Source of the DNA: Mycobacterium montefiorense | Lineage (GTDB): Bacteria > Actinomycetota > Actinomycetes > Mycobacteriales > Mycobacteriaceae | Length of the DNA stretch: 64,000 nt | Assembly: GCF_003112775.1 (NCBI RefSeq) | Contig: NZ_BFCH01000019.1 | Coordinates: 121,972-185,971 of the forward strand | Direction: 5' to 3' | Shown here: one piece after another, positions 23,611 to 31,236 of the stretch | Numbering within the stretch: the stretch's first letter is position 1 | How the letters are laid out: each line of letters starts with the position of its first letter | Program-made: the position numbers and the translations under genes | The notes under the pieces: model-generated | Told to the model about the DNA's origin: nothing | The model's input: only the letters and a program-made list of their open reading frames with translations | Databases searched by the model: none

Positions 23611-25881
23611 TTAGACCCCCGCGCGGACTTCCTGCGCGGCGGCGACCATGTTCTGCAGCGAGGCGTTCACCTCGTCGGTGTTGCGGGTCTTCAGCCCGCA
23701 GTCGGGGTTGACCCACAGCCGCTCCGCCGGAACGGCCCGCAGCGCCGCCCGCAGCGACTCGGCCATCTCGCCGGTGCTCGGCACCCGCGGCGAGTGGATG
23801 TCGTAGACGCCCGGGCCAACACTGTTGGCGAAGCCGACCGAGTTCAGGTCGTCCAGCACCTCCATATGTGAGCGAGCCGCCTCGATCGACGTGACATCGG
23901 CGTCCAGGTCCGCGATGGCTCCGATCACCTCGCCGAACTCCGAATAGCACAGGTGCGTGTGGATCTGGGTCGAGTCATCGACGCCGGAAGTGGCCAGCCG
24001 GAACGACCCGACCGCCCAGCTCAGGTACTCGTCCTGATCAGCGCGACGCAGTGGCAGCAGCTCGCGCAGTGCGGGCTCGTCGACCTGGATCACCGCGATG
24101 CCGGCGGACTGCAGATCCACCGTCTCGTCGCGGATGGCCAGCGCCACCTGGTTGGCGGTGTCGGCCAACGGCTGGTCGTCGCGGACGAACGACCAGGCCA
24201 GGATCGTGACCGGGCCGGTCAGCATGCCCTTGACCGGCTTTTCGGTCAGGGACTGCGCGTACTTGGCCCATTCCACCGTCATCGGCTGCTCGCGGATCAC
24301 GTCACCGAAAAGGACCGGCGGCCGCACGCAGCGGCTGCCGTAGGACTGCACCCAGCCGTTCTTGGTGGCGAAGAAACCGTCCAGCTGCTCGGCGAAGTAC
24401 TGCACCATGTCGTTGCGCTCCGGCTCGCCGTGCACCAGCACATCGATGCCGAGGCCTTCCTGCAGCTTGATGACGTCGGAGATCTCCTGCTTCATCCTGC
24501 GGTCGTATTCGGCCTCGTCGATCTCACCGGCGACCAGCGCGGCGCGGGCCTTGCGGATCTCTACGGTCTGCGGGAACGAGCCGATCGTGGTGGTCGGCAG
24601 CGGCGGCAGGTGCAGCCGCTCTTCCTGGCTGGTGCGCCGCTGCGCGGCATCGCCGCGGTGCGTACCGGACGTCACGATCGAGTCGATGCGAGCCCGGAGC
24701 TTGTCATTGTGCAGCCGCGGATCCTTCTTCCGGGAGGCCGCCGCGGCGTTGGAGGCCTCGATCTCCTCGGCGACCGCGTCGCGGCCCTCATGCAGCGCTC
24801 GGGACAGCGCCACCACCTCGGCGACCTTCTCCTGACCGAACGCCAGCCAACTGCGCAGCGCGTCGTCGAGGCCGGTCTCCGGTTCCAGCGAGTACGGCAC
24901 GTGCAGCGTCGAGCACGATGTCGAGACGGCGACGTTGGCCGCCGAACCCAGTAGCGTCGCCAGCTTGCTCAGCGCCGCCTGCAAATCGGTGCGCCAGATG
25001 TTGCGCCCATCGACGACACCGGCCACGAGTGTCTTGTTGGCCAGCTCGGGCACCGCGGCGATCGCGGTGTCGGCACCGTAAACCAGGTCGACGCCGATCG
25101 CCTCGACGGGTGTGCGGGCCAGCGCTCCCAATGAGTCGCCGGGATCACCGAAGTAGGTGGCGACGTAAATGGCGGGCCGGTTGCTCACCTTGCCCAGCGC
25201 GTTGTACACGGCTTCGGCCAGCGCGGGGGCATCGGGGGAGATGTCGGTGACCAGAGCCGGCTCGTCGATCTGTACCCACTGCGCGCCGTTGTCGGCCAGC
25301 AGCGACAGCAGCTCGGAGTAAATCGGTAGCAGCTCCTGCAGCCGCTCGATCGGCGCGCTGCCACCGTTGACGCCCTTGCTCAGCAACAGGAAGGTGACCG
25401 GGCCGATCACGACTGGACGCGCTGGAATTCCCTGCCCTTGAGCCTCTTTGAGCTCGGAGAGCACCTTGACCGGATTCAGCGAGAACTTCGTCGCGGGCTC
25501 GATCTCGGGAACGATGTAGTGGTAGTTGGTGTCGAACCACTTGGTCATTTCCAGCGGCGCGACGTCTTTGTTGCCGCGCGCCGCGGCGAAGTAGCGGTCC
25601 AGCTCGTCGGGAACCTGCGCGGCGCGAGCCGGCAATGCGCCCAGCATGACCGCGGTGTCGAGCACCTGGTCGTAGTAGGAGAAGGTGTTCACCGGCACCG
25701 AGTCCAGGCCCGCGTCGGCCAGGCGCTTCCAGGTGTCGCGCCGCAAGGTGGCGGCAATGTTTTCGAGGTCGGCTCGGCTGGTGCGTCCTGCCCAGTAGCC
25801 CTCGGTCGCGCGTTTGAGTTCCCGTTTCGGGCCGATGCGCGGAGAGCCGACAACTGTCGCTGTGAATGCTTGAGGGGTCAC
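23611..25881 (-). CDS. metE: cobalamin-independent methionine synthase
   Basis: A protein of 756 residues, full length for the family. It transfers a methyl group from methyltetrahydrofolate (polyglutamate) to homocysteine without vitamin B12. The N-terminal domain begins PRIGPKRELKRATEGYWAGR. Zinc ligands lie in QIHTHLCYSEFGEV (His, Cys), the nearby acidic region and WVNPDCGLKTRN (Cys). Two TIM-barrel repeats are recognisable by PTTTIGSFPQT and VIQVDEPALRELLPL. It is preceded by a cobalamin riboswitch on the same strand, so it should be shut down when B12 is available and MetH can work, as in M. tuberculosis Rv1133c. Confidence 0.96.
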   Translation of the reverse strand: MTPQAFTATVVGSPRIGPKRELKRATEGYWAGRTSRADLENIAATLRRDTWKRLADAGLDSVPVNTFSYYDQVLDTAVMLGALPARAAQVPDELDRYFAAARGNKDVAPLEMTKWFDTNYHYIVPEIEPATKFSLNPVKVLSELKEAQGQGIPARPVVIGPVTFLLLSKGVNGGSAPIERLQELLPIYSELLSLLADNGAQWVQIDEPALVTDISPDAPALAEAVYNALGKVSNRPAIYVATYFGDPGDSLGALARTPVEAIGVDLVYGADTAIAAVPELANKTLVAGVVDGRNIWRTDLQAALSKLATLLGSAANVAVSTSCSTLHVPYSLEPETGLDDALRSWLAFGQEKVAEVVALSRALHEGRDAVAEEIEASNAAAASRKKDPRLHNDKLRARIDSIVTSGTHRGDAAQRRTSQEERLHLPPLPTTTIGSFPQTVEIRKARAALVAGEIDEAEYDRRMKQEISDVIKLQEGLGIDVLVHGEPERNDMVQYFAEQLDGFFATKNGWVQSYGSRCVRPPVLFGDVIREQPMTVEWAKYAQSLTEKPVKGMLTGPVTILAWSFVRDDQPLADTANQVALAIRDETVDLQSAGIAVIQVDEPALRELLPLRRADQDEYLSWAVGSFRLATSGVDDSTQIHTHLCYSEFGEVIGAIADLDADVTSIEAARSHMEVLDDLNSVGFANSVGPGVYDIHSPRVPSTGEMAESLRAALRAVPAERLWVNPDCGLKTRNTDEVNASLQNMVAAAQEVRAGV

Positions 25882-26009
25882 GATATTCGTCCTTCAATCG
25901 GCGTGGAGGTCACCGCCGGCGGACATGCAGCCGATCCGGTAGCGGTGCGCACCCTGTGCACGTATCGCAACGGCTGCAGCCTAGCGCCCATTCCACGAGG
26001 CGATGAGCC

Positions 26010-26028
26010 GCCGGGCGCGGCGCGCCCG
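26010..26028 (-). terminator. GC-rich hairpin in the metE leader, possible riboswitch expression platform
   Basis: CCGGGCG (26010-26016) and CGCCCGG (26022-26028) are exact inverted repeats around a five-base loop. The hairpin lies just 3' of the riboswitch's B12 box in the metE leader and about 130 bases before the start codon. It has no following T-run, so it may act by pausing, Rho-dependent termination or alternative pairing rather than as a classic terminator. Confidence 0.45.
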
Positions 26029-26033
26029 GCACA

Positions 26034-26215
26034 GCTGGCAGGTCTCCGGACTTGCAGGCGCGCACCGGGTGGTGCTCCTAGTGGCCGTCGCTTCCCAGTC
26101 CTAAGACCAGTGCTTGCCAGAAACTCTGACGGCGGTCGTTCCTGCATACCGTTGCGGGACAGTCCCGGATTCTCACCGGGTTCCCTCTTACGAAGCGTTA
26201 CTCACGTTGCTTCGT
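26034..26215 (-). promoter_or_regulatory. cobalamin (adenosylcobalamin) riboswitch upstream of metE
   Basis: Read on the minus strand, the leader contains the conserved parts in order: GGGAACCCGGTGAGAATCC followed by GGGACTGTCCCGCAACGG, then the arm with ACTGG, and finally the B12 box AAGTCCGGAGACCTGCC at 26036-26052. This arrangement is diagnostic of the cobalamin riboswitch class. The region between it and metE (25882-26033) is leader with no ORF, and the whole 390-base gap upstream of metE is explained by it. Binding of the B12 coenzyme should repress metE. Confidence 0.93.
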
Positions 26216-26271
26216 TCGATGCCGGCGCCGCGGGTGCGGCGCAAGCAGACCAGCTGCGAGAAGCAGTTTAG

Positions 26272-26913
26272 TCAGCCCGCCAACGCCACCGCGATCGGGA
26301 TGTCCCCGTTGTTGAATTCGATGGTCCGCCGGAGGGTCGAATCGTTGGCCAGCGCGGCAGCCACGACGAGCGCGACATCGGCGCGGGATACCTCGCCCTT
26401 GCCCTGGCCGGCGACGATGCGGCCGGTCGCCGGCTCCAGCGTGAGCCTGCCGGGACCCAACACCGTCCAGTCCAGTTCGCTGGCCCGCAAGTGGGCATCG
26501 GCGGCGGCCTTGGCCTCCGCGTAGGCGAAGAACGGGTCGCCCTGCGGCACGCCGTGATCCGACCCCGCACCGAAGTACGACACCATCACGAACCGGTTGA
26601 TGCCCGCCTGCCCGGCGGCGTCGATCACCCGGATTGCGGCATCACGGTCGACGGCATACGTCCGCGCCGGATCGCCGCCGCCCGCCCCGGCCGCGAAGAC
26701 GACCGCGTCGTGCCCGGTCAACAGATCGGCCAGGGCATTCGTATCGAGCTGCTCGATGTCGGCCACCACCGGTTTGGCGCCGGTGGCGGCGACCTCGTCG
26801 GAATGGTCGGGATTGCGGAAGACCGAACTGACCTCGTCGCCGCGTTCGGTCAGGATGCGGGCGAGCTGCAGCGCAACCTTGCCGTGGCCGCCGACGACGA
26901 GGATTCGAGCCAT
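26272..26913 (-). CDS. atypical SDR, NAD(P)-binding (YwnB/SDR_a5-like)
   Basis: A protein of 213 residues. The N-terminal glycine-rich loop is ILVVGGHGKVALQLARILTE, then the beta-alpha pattern continues with VVADIEQLD and AVVFAAGAGGG. FVMVSYFGAG and FAYAEAKAAADAHL stand where extended SDRs keep their active-site region, with a Tyr and Lys spaced YAEAK. The C-terminal LTLEPATGRIVAG and SRADVALVVAAAL are typical of NAD(P)H-binding proteins of the NmrA/YwnB type. It may reduce a small carbonyl compound or act as a redox sensor. It is upstream of the metE riboswitch on the same strand and ends 57 bases before the riboswitch. Confidence 0.85.
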   Translation of the reverse strand: MARILVVGGHGKVALQLARILTERGDEVSSVFRNPDHSDEVAATGAKPVVADIEQLDTNALADLLTGHDAVVFAAGAGGGDPARTYAVDRDAAIRVIDAAGQAGINRFVMVSYFGAGSDHGVPQGDPFFAYAEAKAAADAHLRASELDWTVLGPGRLTLEPATGRIVAGQGKGEVSRADVALVVAAALANDSTLRRTIEFNNGDIPIAVALAG

Positions 26914-26953
26914 ACCCCCGACCGTACGCGTCAGAACCCCCGCGGCGGCCCGG

Positions 26954-27514
26954 TCAGCTGCTCCGCAGTCCCTCGATTGCGAGGCCCATTATCCGTTTGG
27001 CTTGCCGCTTTCCCTCTGCTCCGTCTGCGACCCGCCACAGAAAACTCATCAGCAGCAGAACATCTGCGGGATCGAGGTCCGGCCGAAGGGACCCATCGGT
27101 AATGCAGGCATCGACCAGCTGGCCGACTGCAGCGACAACCGGGGTATACGTCTCGTCGATCGCGTCCTGTAGCGCTGCACTGTGCAGTGCGTCGCCCAGA
27201 CCGTGTTTGAGGCGAACGTAATCTGCCAATTTCTGGAACCACAAACGCAACGCATCCAACGGCGGGTGAGCCTGCAGCAACTTGGGCACCGAACCCACAA
27301 GTCGCTGGACGTCGTGACGGTATACCGCGAGGATCAACGCTTCCCGGGTGGGGAAATGGCGATACAGCGTTCCCGCACCGACGCCTGCTCGTTTGGCGAT
27401 CTCATTGAGCGAGGTCGTTCCCGACGCGGCGAAGGCGTCGTGCGCAACTTCAATGATGTGCTCTCGATTGCGCAGGGCGTCGGCGCGGATCCCGGCGACA
27501 GCGTCGTCTGCCAC
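26954..27514 (-). CDS. TetR/AcrR-family transcriptional regulator
   Basis: A protein of 186 residues. Residues 12-60 form the TetR DNA-binding domain: LRNREHIIEVAHDAFAASG then LNEIAKRAGVGAGTLYRHFP and TREALILAVYR. The C-terminal ligand domain (LADYVRLKHGLGDALHSA and DVLLLMSFLWRV) resembles regulators next to reductases and SDRs. ATG 27514 has the Shine-Dalgarno-like AAGGAGG upstream. Nearby genes on the same strand are the trpB2-like pseudogene and an aldo/keto reductase; the nested palindromes at 30154-30201 are candidate binding sites, but this is only inferred. Confidence 0.9.
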   Translation of the reverse strand: MADDAVAGIRADALRNREHIIEVAHDAFAASGTTSLNEIAKRAGVGAGTLYRHFPTREALILAVYRHDVQRLVGSVPKLLQAHPPLDALRLWFQKLADYVRLKHGLGDALHSAALQDAIDETYTPVVAAVGQLVDACITDGSLRPDLDPADVLLLMSFLWRVADGAEGKRQAKRIMGLAIEGLRSS

Positions 27515-27593
27515 GGACCGGTACCTCCTTGGTCAAGGACACTCTCTGTTGCAGACCGAGCATAGGTGGAGACCGTCTCGGGTAAGACTGCAA

Positions 27594-28891
27594 TCAGTCG
27601 TCGGACAGCCGGTCGTGGAAGTAATCGTCATAGGCCGCCAAATCGAGTAGGCCATGCCCCGAGTAGTTGAACAAGATGACGGGTTCCTGCTGCGCGCACC
27701 GCGCTGCCAGCGCTGCTTCGATCACGCCTTTGATGGCGTGCGCGGTCTCCGGTGCCGGGACCATGCCCTCGGTGCGTGCGAACCTCACGGCGGCTTCGAG
27801 CACGGACCGCTGTGGGTACGCAACGGCCTCGATCCACTGGTGTTGCAAGAGATTTGACAGGATCGGCGCGGCGCCGTGATAGCGCAGTCCTCCGGCGTGG
27901 GTAGCGGGCGGCACAAATTCACGCCCGATCGTGTACATCCACATCCGCGGTGTCAGACCCGCGGTGTCACCGGACTCGTACCGCAGCTGGCCTGCTGTCA
28001 ATGACGGGCAGGATCGCGGTTCGATGGCTATCAGGCGAGCCTGCTCGCTGCAGCGGGGCGTGATTGCAGAAACGGCAGAGCCAGACCCGCGAAGTTCGAG
28101 CCGCCGCCGCATGCGCCGATGACGATATCCGGGCTGCCCTCGCCCGCGAGCTGCAGTTGTTCTCTGGCTTCCAATCCGATGACGGTCTGATGAAGCAGCA
28201 CATGGTTCAGCACGGAACCGAGCGCATAGTGAGTATCCGAGCGGCCAACCGCCTCTTCGACGGCTTCACTGATCGCGATCCCGAGCGAACCGGGGCTGTC
28301 AGGATGGCTTCGTCGGACTGATCTGCCTGCCTCGGTTGTGGTAGACGGGCTGGCAATCACCTCGGCGCCCCAAGTCTCCATCAGGACGCGGCGATACGGC
28401 TTCTGCTGGTGCGACGCGGCCACCATGAAGACGCGGCAATCCAGGTCGAATAGCTGGCAAGCCATCGACAACGCGCTACCCCATTGTCCGGCACCGGTTT
28501 CGGTGGTGAGCCGTCGAATACCTTCGGCCTTGTTGTAGTACGCCTGGGCGACTGCCGTGTTGGCCTTGTGTGAACCGGTGGGTGAGACCGACTCGTCTTT
28601 GAAGTAGATCCGGGCCGGCGTCTGAAGAGCTCGTTCCAGACGCACCGCACGCACCAATGGCGTTGGACGCCAGAGTCTTAAGATGTCGAGTATTTCGCCT
28701 GGCACGTCGACCCAGGGGTCGGCGGACATCTCTTGCTCGATCAGCGCGGCAGGAAAGATCGCGCCAAGATCGTCGGGGTCGACTCCTCGATCGAGTACCG
28801 GATGTTTCGGTATTGCCAGTGGTGCGGGTAGGCAGGACGCCACGTTGAACCATGCCGCCGGGATATCGCCGGGTTTCAGCACATAACGCAA
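27594..28891 (-). pseudogene. TrpB2-like tryptophan synthase beta chain, frameshifted
   Basis: Two overlapping frames make one TrpB2-type PLP enzyme of about 432 residues. The first, from ATG 28891, runs MRYVLKPGDIPAAWFNVAS, carries the PLP lysine in SPTGSHKANTAVAQAY and the phosphate loop CGGGSNFAGLALPFL, then stops near 28031. The second carries on with LIAIEPRSCPSLTAG, YESGDTAGLTPRMWMYTIG and HAGGLRYHGAAPILSNLL, exactly the missing C-terminal half. One base lost or gained at about 28030-28090 explains it. TrpB2 makes tryptophan from indole and serine, often outside the trp operon. The gene looks inactive unless the shift is a sequencing error. Confidence 0.85.
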
Positions 28892-29078
28892 TGACTTGTT
28901 TCCTTCGAGTGGAACGCGTGAGACAAGCAGGCCAACGTATAAAGCAGCGCAATCGCTGAATTCGATACGCCGTGTGGTCGGAATACGTTCATACGCACGA
29001 CGAGATGCTCGCCGGTCTACCGTGCACGTCCACCGCCGGGCGGTGTCGGACCGCCTCGCGATTCTTGCCTACGAATCG

Positions 29079-30128
29079 CTATACAGCGGTGGTTAATTGG
29101 GGTACGTGCGCGATCACCGCCTGCAACTGCGCATCGTCTGACATGCCCTGGAAGTCGTAGCGCGGTGTGTACGGTGCCTGCAGCATCTGCATTTCGGCTG
29201 CCGTGAGGTCGACGTCGAGGGAGGCAATCGCCTCGTCGATCTGACCGACACTGCTCGCTCCGACAATGGGTGCTGTCACCACGGGTTTGGCGTGCAGCCA
29301 GGCAAGTGCCACCTGGGCGCGACTGATGCCGTGTGCCTCGGCGACAGCGCCGACCGCATCAACGATGGCTTTGTCGGAGCTGTTATCGGCAGTGGCATAA
29401 AGCAAGTCGGCAAATCCGTCGTTCGAAGACCGTGCGGTGGCTTTCACGTCACCCCAGGATCGTGCCAGCCTTCCGCGCGCCAACGGACTCCAGACAATGG
29501 CGCCCACGCCCTCGTCGAGGCAGAGTGGGATCATCTCGCGCTCCTCCTCGCGAGCCAACAAGTTGTAGTGATCCTGCATCGAGACGAATCTCGCCCAGCC
29601 GTTGTTGCGCTGCAGGTGCAGGGCTTTGGAAAACTCCCATGCCGGCATCGATGACGCCCCGAGATAGCGGACCTTGCCGGCCTTGACCAGATCATGAAGT
29701 GCCTCGAGAGTTTCCTCCAACGGCGTGGTGTGATCATTGCGGTGAAGCTGGTAAAGGTCGATATAGTCGACACCCAGTCTGCGCAGTGAATGGTCGATCT
29801 CGGTCATGATTGCTTTGCGGCTCAAGCCTTTACCGTTCGGTCCCGAACGCATTGCGTGTCTCAACTTGGTCGCGACAACGACGTCGTCGCGGCTGGCGAA
29901 GTCGCGCAGCGCGCGCCCAAGGATCTCTTCGCTGCTTCCCTGCGAGTACATGTTCGCGGTGTCGAAAAAGTTGATCCCGGCTTCGATTGCGTATCTGATC
30001 AGGGGTCGAGACTGGTCTTCGGGGAGCGACCAGACGGGATGCCCGCGCCGGGGATCGCCGTAGGTCATGGCGCCAATCGCAATGGGAGACACGTCGAGTC
30101 CCGATGTGCCGAGCTTGATGTATTGCAA
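29079..30128 (-). CDS. aldo/keto reductase
   Basis: A protein of 349 residues with the (beta/alpha)8 AKR fold. Catalytic residues are visible: Asp and Tyr in FFDTANMYSQGSSEEILGRA, Lys in VVVATKLRHAM and His in YIDLYQLHRNDHTTPLEE. The NADPH-binding C-terminal segment is TAPIVGASSVGQIDEAI. The pattern is that of the AKR11/YajO-like group that reduces aldehydes, ketones or cyclic substrates. ATG 30128 follows a strong palindrome (30154-30201) that probably controls it. It lies upstream of the trpB2-like pseudogene on the same strand. The substrate is unknown. Confidence 0.92.
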   Translation of the reverse strand: MQYIKLGTSGLDVSPIAIGAMTYGDPRRGHPVWSLPEDQSRPLIRYAIEAGINFFDTANMYSQGSSEEILGRALRDFASRDDVVVATKLRHAMRSGPNGKGLSRKAIMTEIDHSLRRLGVDYIDLYQLHRNDHTTPLEETLEALHDLVKAGKVRYLGASSMPAWEFSKALHLQRNNGWARFVSMQDHYNLLAREEEREMIPLCLDEGVGAIVWSPLARGRLARSWGDVKATARSSNDGFADLLYATADNSSDKAIVDAVGAVAEAHGISRAQVALAWLHAKPVVTAPIVGASSVGQIDEAIASLDVDLTAAEMQMLQAPYTPRYDFQGMSDDAQLQAVIAHVPQLTTAV

Positions 30129-30153
30129 TGTCCGCTCCTCCCGAATGCATTAA

Positions 30154-30201
30154 CGGAGAGTTCTCCGGTAGCTGAGTCGGAAGCTACCGGAGAACTCTCC
30201 G
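30154..30201. repeat. 20-bp inverted repeat with two nested 14-bp palindromes, likely TetR-type operators
   Basis: Arms 30154-30173 and 30182-30201 are perfect reverse complements around an 8-base loop. Each arm itself starts or ends with a 14-base near-palindrome, CGGAGAGTTCTCCG (30154-30167) and CGGAGAACTCTCCG (30188-30201), with centres 34 bases apart, about three helix turns. It lies 26 bases upstream of the aldo/keto reductase start codon. A repressor binding both sites cooperatively fits best; a terminator for the SDR gene upstream is the alternative. Confidence 0.7.
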
Positions 30202-30291
30202 ATTGGCAAGACGAGAGATTCCTCGCGGCGTGCCGGAGCGCGGCGGATGCTTACTTATCGATGCAGCCGTTCCAGCTCGAGGCCACCGGCC

Positions 30292-31134
30292 CTAGAGCTT
30301 GACCCGCCCCATGATGATGTCGATGATCGGCTTTCCCGGCGGATAGGCGTTGGTCAGCGACGCCATCGTGTGCCCGTAGTCGACCAGTAGCGTGATCCCG
30401 CTGATGCCGAAGGCGGCGGCGCTGTTCAGGAACGCCATCACGTCGCCCATCTGCTCGGGCGTGTGCACTTTGGAGCCGGTCTCGTCGCGGTAGTCCTGCG
30501 CGAAGGTGAGCCACAGGTCGGCGTTGGACTGGGCCAGCGGCGTGTCGGTGGGGCCCGGGCAGATCGCGTTGATCCGGATGCCCTTCTTCAGCAGCGGATA
30601 GCCCTGGGTCGCCACGTAGGCGTTGACGACCTTCTTGGAAAAGCCGTAGTGAATGATGCCTTCGGCCTCGTGCGCCTTGACCCACTCCTGGGCCGACGCG
30701 AAGTCCGGCGTGACCAGGAACTCGGTCAGCAGGTCCAGGTCGTTCTCCCAGCCCATGCCGGCGACCGAGGAGATGAAGCAGATCGCCGAGCCGGAGGGCA
30801 GCTGGTTGCGCTCGAGCAGGCGCTCGATCAGATGCCGGTGGCCGAGGAAGTTGATAGCCATCAGGTCCGTCGTGCCGTCGGCGATGCCGGCCGCCGAGAA
30901 CACGGCGTGGACCGGACCGTCCAGTTGCTCGAGCGCGGCATCGATGGACGCGGTGTCGCGCAGGTCCACCTGGATGGACTTGGCGACGTCATAGCTCACC
31001 GGTGCGTAATCCATCACGATGACTTCGGCGCCGAGCTCAGCCGCTGACTTGGCCGCCGCGGCGCCCATGCCAGTCGCGCCACCGACAACGAGAGCGCGCT
31101 TGCCGTCGTAGCGCAACCGATCGACAATGGTCAT
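30292..31134 (-). CDS. short-chain dehydrogenase/reductase (3-alpha-HSD/coniferyl alcohol dehydrogenase-like)
   Basis: A protein of 280 residues. The cofactor loop is VVGGATGMGAAAAKSAAELG. The active site has the serine in ICFISSVAGMG and the Tyr/Lys pair in HYGFSKKVVNAYV. The long insertion WENDLDLLTEFLVTPDFASA between them is typical of the coniferyl-alcohol dehydrogenase and 3-alpha-hydroxysteroid dehydrogenase group. An alcohol or hydroxysteroid substrate is likely. ATG 31134 is used because GGGGAT lies 6 bases upstream; the frame to 31161 adds nine unconvincing residues. Its promoter at 31180-31208 contains one copy of the 17-bp element shared by this catabolic block. Confidence 0.88.
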   Translation of the reverse strand: MTIVDRLRYDGKRALVVGGATGMGAAAAKSAAELGAEVIVMDYAPVSYDVAKSIQVDLRDTASIDAALEQLDGPVHAVFSAAGIADGTTDLMAINFLGHRHLIERLLERNQLPSGSAICFISSVAGMGWENDLDLLTEFLVTPDFASAQEWVKAHEAEGIIHYGFSKKVVNAYVATQGYPLLKKGIRINAICPGPTDTPLAQSNADLWLTFAQDYRDETGSKVHTPEQMGDVMAFLNSAAAFGISGITLLVDYGHTMASLTNAYPPGKPIIDIIMGRVKL

Positions 31135-31179
31135 GGAAATCCCCTTCTCGGATAATGCCAATGCGGTTCTAACTGCTCA

Positions 31180-31208
31180 ACTGTATGGGTAACAGTTATT
31201 TGGTTCAA
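31180..31208 (-). promoter_or_regulatory. promoter with shared operator, copy 1 (SDR gene)
   Basis: On the minus strand, TTGAAC (31203-31208) and TACAGT (31180-31185) are spaced by exactly 17 bases, forming a sigma-A type promoter for the SDR starting at 31134. The operator GAACCAAATAACTGTTA occupies 31190-31206, filling the spacer and overlapping the -35. It matches the copy upstream of the tandem TetR gene at 14 of 17 positions. An additional dyad AACTGT/ACAGTT (31179-31184/31192-31197) overlaps it. Confidence 0.75.
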
Positions 31209-31236
31209 TACCCGGGTCGGGATTAAGTAGACGGGC

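Noticed and set aside
23953..24954. Long plus-strand ORF of 333 residues opposite metE
   Set aside because: Composition-driven shadow of metE in high-GC DNA; no family features, full overlap with a certain gene.
26034..26215. Short ORFs covering the metE leader
   Set aside because: The region is explained by the cobalamin riboswitch, whose conserved boxes are not compatible with coding constraint.
27569..27579. GAGACCGTCTC palindrome upstream of the TetR gene at 26954 as an autoregulatory site
   Set aside because: It is short and resembles the CGGAGAnnTCTCCG sites only partly; not enough to call an operator.
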